Assembly: GCA_017993335.1 (NCBI GenBank)
Contig: JAGOMX010000006.1
Span: forward strand, 1-59,025
Reading direction: 5' to 3'
Source of the DNA: Alphaproteobacteria bacterium
GTDB lineage: Bacteria; Pseudomonadota; Alphaproteobacteria; JAGOMX01
DNA length: 59,025 nt
The notes beneath the pieces are model-generated. The model saw nothing but the letters and a program-made list of their open reading frames with translations. It had not been told where the DNA came from and made no database searches. Shown in pieces: positions 52,951 to 59,025 of the stretch. The number at the start of each line of letters is the position of its first letter. Positions within the stretch are counted from its first letter, which is position 1. A program made the translations under genes and the position numbers.

Positions 52951-53748
52951 CTAACGACCAGGGATGGCTTCAAAGGTCATAGGCGATAGATCGGCGATTC
53001 TTGTGGCACAGGCTAAACCTTGGGTCGGAAAAAGCTCAAAATGGTTTCTTTTTAGGCGATACAAACAGCCATCTATGGCGAACAATAAATCGGCTTTTTC
53101 TGTGGAATCAAAATCAGCCCATTGCGCCTTTTCAAGGGTTAAGATGCTTTCATCAGCTTTATAGAGTTGATAACGATAAGCATCCCTGGAAAGTTTTTCT
53201 TCACGCAGACTATATTTGTCTTGTTTTTTGAACATGACCTTCGTGGATTTATCATAATTTTCCCACTGCCAGCGGTTACATAATTTTCGGTAGACTGTTG
53301 GCAAGCTTGTTTTCTTTCGTTCAAATTCAGGGAAAACATCCTGATGTATGCGGAAATTAACGGCAGAACGTGTGATATAATCCCCAAGAATACCAAAGGA
53401 TTTATCCTTATCAAATATGCCACCATAAACACTATGTAAATCCTCAAAGGGCCATAGGATGGATGCGGTAAAATAAGGCGGCCGGCATAAAACCGTCATG
53501 TATGTATAGTCCTTATGGTTTATTTTTTGCCTTTTATTCAGCAGGTAACTAAAGTAGAGACCATCAGGAGAAATGTCACAAGCCAGAGGATTCACTTGCC
53601 CCTTAATCCACTGGCCATAATCAAGAGCGTCTTTACGCAAATCCCATTTAATCATCCGCCAATGCCGACTAGGCCCCCGCCGCAGGATCACCGCGACACG
53701 TTGATTGGAAGCCATAAATACAAATAATCGGGCTGGTGGTAAGTCCAT
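52951..53748 (-). CDS. Conserved protein of unknown function (WD40-like N-terminus)
   Basis: A 265-residue cytoplasmic protein with RRGPSRHWRMIKWD near 23, DYGQWIKGQVNPLACDISPDGLYFSYL (about 43-70) and further beta-strand-rich segments. The Gx-W...DhSPDG pattern is like beta-propeller blades and belongs to a widespread but unnamed proteobacterial family. No catalytic motif is seen. It lies between the SEC-C gene and the bd oxidase operon with moderate gaps, so no functional link is implied. Confidence 0.65.
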   Translation of the reverse strand: MDLPPARLFVFMASNQRVAVILRRGPSRHWRMIKWDLRKDALDYGQWIKGQVNPLACDISPDGLYFSYLLNKRQKINHKDYTYMTVLCRPPYFTASILWPFEDLHSVYGGIFDKDKSFGILGDYITRSAVNFRIHQDVFPEFERKKTSLPTVYRKLCNRWQWENYDKSTKVMFKKQDKYSLREEKLSRDAYRYQLYKADESILTLEKAQWADFDSTEKADLLFAIDGCLYRLKRNHFELFPTQGLACATRIADLSPMTFEAIPGR

Positions 53749-53802
53749 GGTTCGTTTCTTTTCTATGCTTATGAATCTTCCAATCCAAAACGATATGGCG
53801 CC

Positions 53803-53946
53803 TTAAGACGCCAGTTTTATCATCCACTTGATGGGATAGGTTATGGAGCTAACAGCTCCAAGGCCGCCCAACCATAGGCCCGCAAACCAAAGCCATTGTT
53901 TGGCTTTGGGGTGGTCGTGTAGCCAGGTTTTAATAGGTGTGATCAT
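53803..53946 (-). CDS. DUF2474/CydX-like small subunit of the bd oxidase
   Basis: A 47-residue protein read directly from the minus strand: MITPIKTWLHDHPKAKQWLW, then one membrane helix (about 18-36, FAGLWLGGLGAVSSI) and a short basic tail. AGGGGA precedes the ATG by 10 bases, and its start overlaps the end of cydB by 17 bp. Small single-helix proteins of this kind (CydX, or DUF2474 in cyanide-insensitive oxidase operons) stabilise the oxidase. Position and structure support this role. Confidence 0.75.
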   Translation of the reverse strand: MITPIKTWLHDHPKAKQWLWFAGLWLGGLGAVSSITYPIKWMIKLAS

Positions 53947-54952
53947 GGTGGCTTTTTCCCCTAAAGACATAATAGCTATAGGCTGTATACCCCAAAATTA
54001 AGGGAAGTAAGGGAACCACGCCAACGAGCATTAAGGATAGCCCCGGACCAGATGCGGCCGCGTCCCATATGCTGTATTGGAAGGGGATAATCCATGGGAA
54101 AATGCTAATACCAATGCCTAAATACCCCATTAAAAATATTCCCATACTGAGGAAAAAGGGTCTAAACTCTCGCGTTGTGCAACGTAAATCAGACCACAGT
54201 AGAAAAAAGAGAGTGGCTGTTAACGTGGGAATTGGAAGCAATAGATAGAAATTAGGTAGGCTAAACCAAAGGGTTCGTATGCTCGGGTTTAAAAAGGGCA
54301 TAACAATGCTGACGGCAACCATAAATAGACCCACAAAGGTCAGAACATAGGATGCAATCCCTCTTGACCATGATTGCGTTTGGTCTTCGGTTTTCATCAC
54401 AAGCCATGTGGCACCTAAGAGGGCATAGCCAAAGACAACCGCGATGCCTGTCATGACACTAAATCCGGTGGCCCAATCAAAAGGTCCCCCTGAAAAATGG
54501 CGGCCCTCCACACCAATGCCTTGTATGAACGTCCCCAGAATTAAACCTTGCGAAAAAGCCGCTCCCAAAGAGCCAAAGTGAAAGGCGTGATTCCAGATGA
54601 ATTGATAGCTGGCTTGTGTTTTGAAACGAAACTCAAAAGCAACGCCCCGCATAATTAGACTCAATAACATCGTGATAATCGGAATATAAAACGCCGGCAT
54701 CAGGATGGAGTATGCCAGGGGAAAGGCTGCGAACAATCCGCCACCGCCCAGCACCAACCAGGTTTCATTGCCATCCCAAAAGGGTGCGATTGAATTCATC
54801 ATGCGATCTCGGCATTTATTACTAGGGGCAAAGGGAAATAAAATCCCCACCCCTAAGTCAAAACCATCTAAGAGGACGTACAGAAAAATGGCTGTGGCAA
54901 TCAATAAACCCCATATTAAGGGCAGGTCTATATAGGGAGAAAAGTCAAACAT
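53930..54952 (-). CDS. cydB: Cytochrome bd-type quinol oxidase subunit II
   Basis: A 340-residue inner-membrane protein with about eight helices and family motifs LLDGFDLGVGILFPF (near 28-42) and WDGNETWLVLGGGGLFAAFP (near 59-78). It pairs with CydA to reduce oxygen with quinol electrons, adding to the proton gradient without pumping. Start ATG lies 2 bp past the cydA stop, so the genes are translationally coupled; the 47-residue partner overlaps its end. Confidence 0.95.
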   Translation of the reverse strand: MFDFSPYIDLPLIWGLLIATAIFLYVLLDGFDLGVGILFPFAPSNKCRDRMMNSIAPFWDGNETWLVLGGGGLFAAFPLAYSILMPAFYIPIITMLLSLIMRGVAFEFRFKTQASYQFIWNHAFHFGSLGAAFSQGLILGTFIQGIGVEGRHFSGGPFDWATGFSVMTGIAVVFGYALLGATWLVMKTEDQTQSWSRGIASYVLTFVGLFMVAVSIVMPFLNPSIRTLWFSLPNFYLLLPIPTLTATLFFLLWSDLRCTTREFRPFFLSMGIFLMGYLGIGISIFPWIIPFQYSIWDAAASGPGLSLMLVGVVPLLPLILGYTAYSYYVFRGKSHHDHTY

Positions 54953-54954
54953 GA

Positions 54955-56292
54955 TTATTTTTCCTTCAAAAGGGTTGAATCGGGTATGCCTTTATAGATT
55001 ATTTTCAGGATATAATAGCTACCCGCGCCAAATAAAAAGGTGTACATCACCACAAAGCTCAACAACGACCAGGCTACCTGAGGTCCAAGTATGGCTGGTG
55101 ATACGGATTCAGCTGTTCGTAAAACGCCAAAAACCGTATAGGGTTGACGACCTATCTCCGTCACAAACCAACCCGCCAGCAACGCAATAAAACCGGATGG
55201 CATCATGGTCATCCAAGAAAATTGTAGAAAAGTGCTCTGGAATAAATGGCCGCGAAAATATTGAATGGTGCTGATTACACCGAGTAAGGCCATGAGTAAA
55301 CCAAGGGCAACCATAATCCGGAAACTCCAAAATACCCACATAACCGGTGGGCGCTCGTCCTTATTCCAATGCTTGAGGCCCTTTACTTCGCCATCAAAAC
55401 TATGGGTTAGGATATAACTCGCCAGACCCGGAATTTGTACTTCGTAGGCATTACTTTCAGTTTCCTCATTGGGGAAGCCAAACAAACGTAACCCCGCATG
55501 GGTTTCATTGTTCCAGATCCCTTCCATGGCAGCAACTTTTACGGGCTGATATTCGAGTGTATTCAAGCCATGCAGGTCTCCGATAACGATCTGTGCCGGA
55601 GCAACCAGTACCGCCATAATCGTGGCCATGCCCAACATAAGACGTGCTTGGGGGATATGCCTTTTGCGCCATAAATAAAAGGATCCTACACCACCCACAA
55701 CGAATGCCGTAGTTAAAAAGGCGGCTGTTAACATGTGAACAAAGCGATAGGGAAAGGATGGGTTGAAAATAATCTCTATCCAATTTTTAGGATACATCAG
55801 ACCATTCTCAAGAATCTCAAAGCCTTGGGGTGTCTGCATCCAACTATTGGCAGAAAGAATCCAAAAGGCGGAAATCATTGTGCCGATAGCCACAATGCTT
55901 GTGGATAGGAAATGCATGCGCGGGCTAACGCGGTTCCAACCAAACAGCATAATACCCAAAAACGAGGCCTCGAGAAAGAAAGCCGTCAAAACCTCAAACC
56001 CTAAAAGAGGGCCTAAAACATTGGAAACCGCATCGGAAAACACGGACCAGTTTGTGCCGAATTGATAAGACATGACGACGCCGCTAACCACACCAAGTCC
56101 AAAAGCAACCGCAAAAATCTTTACCCAGAATTGGTACAAGTCATAAAACCTCTGGTCATTGGTTGCCAGCCATCGCCACTCCAAAACCGCCAAGAAACTG
56201 GCAAGACCTATGGTGAAGGCAGGGAACAGAATATGAAAACTTATGGTAAAGGCGAACTGTATGCGTGCAAGCAAAATCGGGTCAAAATCCAT
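54955..56292 (-). CDS. cydA: Cytochrome bd-type quinol oxidase subunit I, short-Q-loop (CIO) type
   Basis: A 445-residue membrane protein with nine or so helices. It has LLARIQFAFTISFHILFPAF near the N-terminus (heme b595 His), a helix with His in RFVHMLTAA (heme b558), and GWFVTEIGRQPYTVFG (near 389). The quinol loop (IPGLASYILTHSFDGEVKGL onward) is short, and the length is below that of E. coli CydA (522), pointing to the cyanide-insensitive branch. Suits life at low oxygen. First gene of a cydA-cydB-small subunit operon. Confidence 0.93.
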   Translation of the reverse strand: MDFDPILLARIQFAFTISFHILFPAFTIGLASFLAVLEWRWLATNDQRFYDLYQFWVKIFAVAFGLGVVSGVVMSYQFGTNWSVFSDAVSNVLGPLLGFEVLTAFFLEASFLGIMLFGWNRVSPRMHFLSTSIVAIGTMISAFWILSANSWMQTPQGFEILENGLMYPKNWIEIIFNPSFPYRFVHMLTAAFLTTAFVVGGVGSFYLWRKRHIPQARLMLGMATIMAVLVAPAQIVIGDLHGLNTLEYQPVKVAAMEGIWNNETHAGLRLFGFPNEETESNAYEVQIPGLASYILTHSFDGEVKGLKHWNKDERPPVMWVFWSFRIMVALGLLMALLGVISTIQYFRGHLFQSTFLQFSWMTMMPSGFIALLAGWFVTEIGRQPYTVFGVLRTAESVSPAILGPQVAWSLLSFVVMYTFLFGAGSYYILKIIYKGIPDSTLLKEK

Positions 56293-56428
56293 GATGCATC
56301 TTCTTTTTATTATTTATCTAACCATTTTGGCAAAGCTGAAGCCATAATTCAAATACTATTTATGGATTGCAATGCCCATTCTATATGTTAGGCTGTTAAG
56401 AAACGTATCTTAAAGTTTGAAGACTTGT

Positions 56429-57700
56429 ATGCATATAAAAAATCTGATTGAAAAAACGCTGGAAAGCAAGCTCGCCTTTCTAGGTGCCATTATAATCGGT
56501 GGATTCATCGGTGTCTTTTTCCATGGGGTGGCGGAGGCTTTAGGATACTTAAGCGAGATTTTTATTGATGTCATGAAGATGTGCGTTTTGCCGATTATTG
56601 TCTCCTCGCTTATCTTAAGCGTCTCGCATTTTACGCTAGCTTTACAATCGAATAATGTGTTGGGGATTATTTTTAAGTTATTTCTCATGCTAGGCTTTTG
56701 CAGTATTTTAGGCATGACGGTGCCGTCCATCCTGGGGACGGGGCAATCCTTGGATCCGGGGACGAGTCAAGAACTAAAAGAAATTATTGAAAAATCCGCT
56801 CAGGTTACGTTGGCCATGGATGAGCCTTTAGAAAAATTCAATCAATCCGCTTTATTGACCTTGTTTTTAGATCTTATCCCTGAAAACATTTTCAGTGCTT
56901 TTGCCAAAAACAGCGTGTTATCCATTGTGGTTTTTTCAATCATATTTGGAATATTTTTAGGAAAGTATACAAGGCCTGATTCTGAGATATCGAATGTCTT
57001 GCAACAAGTGAAAGAAACTTTTTTCCACATCTTTGGAGCTCTAGAATTTTTAGCGCCAATCATATTGATGTGTATTGTTGCCAAGGACGCGGCTGAGTTA
57101 GGGCCGGATACCTTAATAGGTTTGGCCGATTTTGTGGTGCATTTCTATATTATGGTTTTCTTGCTTATTGTTATATTAGGCATTGGCATGATGTTATACA
57201 TGCGTATGTCTTTTTGGGATTGGTATATGATTATTCGCGAACCCTTAATCATAGCTTTTGCCACCCAAAGCAGTGCGGCTGCAATCCCCACATCGATTAC
57301 AGCCATGACCCGATTCCGATATGCGCAAGAATTCGCCCAGCTAATGATTCCGTTAGGTTCCATTATTGGCCGTTTTGGAAATATCTTATACTTCAGTTTC
57401 TGCACCATATTCGCCGCCCATGTATTCCAGGTAGAGTTATCCTTATCGAGCTATGGATTAATCCTCGTGCTCAGTACCATGGCCGGTATATCGACAACCG
57501 GACAAGTAGGTACTCTTTCCGTCTCCCTCTTATCCGTCGTTCTAACGCCATTAGGCATCCCTTTCGAAAGTCTATACCCTGTACTGGTGGCTATAGAGTC
57601 CCTAATCGATCCAGGCCGAACCATGGTAACCGTACACGCCAATTGCGCCCTGGTCAGTTTTTTAAGAAAGCCTGACCCTTTGCAAAAAAGCGTAGCTTAG
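56429..57700 (+). CDS. Dicarboxylate/amino acid:cation symporter (SDF/DAACS family)
   Basis: About 423 residues from the ATG at 56429 (a TTG four codons earlier is possible; neither has a strong RBS). Eight membrane helices and two re-entrant loops are suggested, with the family motif TQSSAAAIPTSITAM near 290 replacing SSSAATLP, and GGFIGVFFHG at the start. These transporters import dicarboxylates or acidic/neutral amino acids with Na+ or H+. Such uptake fits a host-dependent bacterium. Monocistronic; divergent from cydA. Confidence 0.88.
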   Translation: MHIKNLIEKTLESKLAFLGAIIIGGFIGVFFHGVAEALGYLSEIFIDVMKMCVLPIIVSSLILSVSHFTLALQSNNVLGIIFKLFLMLGFCSILGMTVPSILGTGQSLDPGTSQELKEIIEKSAQVTLAMDEPLEKFNQSALLTLFLDLIPENIFSAFAKNSVLSIVVFSIIFGIFLGKYTRPDSEISNVLQQVKETFFHIFGALEFLAPIILMCIVAKDAAELGPDTLIGLADFVVHFYIMVFLLIVILGIGMMLYMRMSFWDWYMIIREPLIIAFATQSSAAAIPTSITAMTRFRYAQEFAQLMIPLGSIIGRFGNILYFSFCTIFAAHVFQVELSLSSYGLILVLSTMAGISTTGQVGTLSVSLLSVVLTPLGIPFESLYPVLVAIESLIDPGRTMVTVHANCALVSFLRKPDPLQKSVA

Positions 57701-57766
57701 TAAAAAATAATTTATAAGTGGAGGCGGTTATGTAACGGTCTCGATATGGTTTTGAACAAAAAAAAC

Positions 57767-57794
57767 TTGACAATATTTTGAATGTAAATATACC
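57767..57794 (+). promoter_or_regulatory. Putative sigma-70 promoter of the right-edge exported gene
   Basis: Perfect -35 TTGACA (57767-57772), 16-bp spacer, -10 TATACC (57789-57794), about 50 bp before the ATG at 57844. It sits in the 143-bp gap after the symporter gene. Consensus match only. Confidence 0.5.
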
Positions 57795-57843
57795 TCATTG
57801 ATGTCGTTATGAAAAGATTTCGAATGATTACCTGAGGATTAAA

Positions 57844-59025
57844 ATGAATAAAATTATTATCTATTTATCGTTTCTTTCTATATTCACGAGCTTTCCTTCT
57901 AAGGCCTGTGTGCAGGAAGAGGATATTGAGGGGCTTTATGAATCGCTGGCGCCCCAAGATAGGAGTCTTTCACCCGTTAATGGATTAATCGTTCTTAGAT
58001 CTGGCCAATTATGGAAGGCTCGTTTTGATGGGAGGTTTGGTGAATACAAACCGGAGTATTTATGCCATTATTCAATTTTAAATCCTACAAGGCATGCTCC
58101 TCGTGCGAATGTGGATAGTCCTCATGATTGTACATCATCTATTATTCAGCAGATATTTCCATCTCCTGCTGGTGGTCGTCTTTCTATACCTGGAAATCAT
58201 GGTGATATGTTCCGTCTTATGCCTATTGGAGAGATAGGTCGATTATTGATGGCATATGTTCGCGTTAAAAATGGAGCGGACGCGGTTGTTTTGGATGAAT
58301 TATTTTCTTCATATTTTGTTCCCCAACAGGGGCAAGCTAAGAAAGCAGAAGGATGGGCAATAAAGCGTAGTAATCGTAAAGAGATGGAAAAATTATGGAC
58401 AAAGGAAGTGTTCGCTGTGTTGCCTAAACGCTACGCGAGTATGTTTGCGGGTGCCATAAAAGAGACGTCACGTTATCCTGATTGTTTTGTTGAATCGACA
58501 TTGCTTGCTTTAGCTGTTGCCAAAGCCCAGAGTGTTAGCGATTTGCAGCCATTACTTGAGGAAATTGGTTATCCGGATGCTGGAAAAAATTCAACTCACA
58601 GATTTAATAAATCATTTTACGAGTCTTGGCTGGGCCGGTTGCATTCAAAAGAAAGAAGAGATATAGAGTTGTTGCTTCGTGATCCTGAAGCGTTGATCTA
58701 TTTAACGCTTGCGCAGGATAAATATGGTAGCGCTTTTCCTAAATCACTGGGGGCGGGAACAGCGGTACATACGTACCTAGATGAAAATGGAGTGGAAAGA
58801 AAAGAATCTTTTTCCGATTGCGGAGAATCCTCGGCGCGTGCCTTTTGGGATAAGGTTGTGGCAAACTTAGCAACTCGCACCTTTGATACAAAATTTTTAG
58901 AGGCGGCTTTTCCAAATTTATCCAGAAACTTTATCTATTTTTATAATGGGAATCCGCATAAATCAGGTGGTTTTGCACAGCTTAAATTCGAAGATATAAA
59001 TGATGGTGAAGAAGGGCGTTCAGCC
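57844..59025 (+). CDS. Exported protein of unknown function, cut by window end
   Basis: The frame is open for 394 codons to the last base, so the C-terminus is missing. GAGGA lies 7 bases before the ATG. Residues 1-21 are a signal peptide (MNKIIIYLSFLSIFTSFPSKA). The mature part is globular with several Cys; the segment ESFSDCGESSARAFWDKV (near 332-349) recalls the F-x-D-C-x-E-T pattern I associate with uncharacterised proteins of intracellular bacteria, where the Cys could be catalytic. I cannot name the family. Continues the theme of exported proteins in this genome. Confidence 0.65.
   Translation, partial: MNKIIIYLSFLSIFTSFPSKACVQEEDIEGLYESLAPQDRSLSPVNGLIVLRSGQLWKARFDGRFGEYKPEYLCHYSILNPTRHAPRANVDSPHDCTSSIIQQIFPSPAGGRLSIPGNHGDMFRLMPIGEIGRLLMAYVRVKNGADAVVLDELFSSYFVPQQGQAKKAEGWAIKRSNRKEMEKLWTKEVFAVLPKRYASMFAGAIKETSRYPDCFVESTLLALAVAKAQSVSDLQPLLEEIGYPDAGKNSTHRFNKSFYESWLGRLHSKERRDIELLLRDPEALIYLTLAQDKYGSAFPKSLGAGTAVHTYLDENGVERKESFSDCGESSARAFWDKVVANLATRTFDTKFLEAAFPNLSRNFIYFYNGNPHKSGGFAQLKFEDINDGEEGRSA

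Overview
The window looks like a stretch of the chromosome of an AT-leaning alphaproteobacterium that probably lives inside eukaryotic (protist) cells. My best guess is a Holosporales/Paracaedibacter-like lineage, but no marker here fixes the genus. Alphaproteobacterial signs are ChpT (CckA-ChpT-CtrA relay), an isocitrate dehydrogenase of the long rickettsial type, the adjacent lpd-lipA-ratA, pyrG-kdsA-eno and rpsT-dnaA blocks, and a protein with two cold-shock domains. Signs of host association are many proteins with Sec signal peptides and eukaryote-like domains, and a dense load of short palindromic repeats between genes.

Layout. 1-0.7 kb is a repeat cluster. 0.7-3.9 kb holds rplU-rpmA facing the flagellar export genes fliQ-fliR-flhB, with an exported F-box/LRR gene overlapping the end of flhB. 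6-11 kb holds two small exported proteins, a polytopic membrane protein, a 424-bp inverted-repeat element, chpT and an M23 peptidase. 11.4-15.8 kb is an accessory block: an exported helical-repeat protein, then a two-gene cassette coding for an exported LicD-like nucleotidyltransferase/methyltransferase fusion and an exported TcdA/B-OCH1-like glycosyltransferase. 15.9-27.3 kb holds a HepT-like protein, a MalY-like lyase, a serine hydrolase, lpd-lipA-ratA, an exported LRR protein, a GT4 glycosyltransferase, icd and the cold-shock protein. 28-39.4 kb mixes ftsB, a HAD phosphatase, MBL-fold enzymes, an esterase, sdhE, a thioesterase and rpmG with at least eight small or medium exported proteins, one F-box-like. 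39.5-49.7 kb holds a multicopper oxidase fused to a probable outer-membrane barrel, a XerC-like recombinase, a LysE transporter, pyrG-kdsA-eno, tRNA-Arg(CCG), rpsT and dnaA. 50-59 kb holds csaA, a third exported F-box-like protein, a SEC-C protein, a cyanide-insensitive-type bd oxidase with a 47-residue small subunit, a dicarboxylate/amino-acid symporter, and an exported protein cut by the window end.

How it fits together. The housekeeping genes support respiration (icd, lpd/lipA, sdhE, cydAB), LPS and cell division (kdsA, ftsB) and cell-cycle control (chpT, dnaA). Interleaved with them is an exported repertoire: three F-box-like proteins, two LRR proteins and two enzymes whose nucleotide-linked donors would be available in a host cytosol but not in the periplasm. 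This reads as a set of candidate host-directed effectors scattered through the core genome. At least five repeat families fill the gaps. Several copies are chimeric or nested, and their hairpin arms show compensatory base changes.
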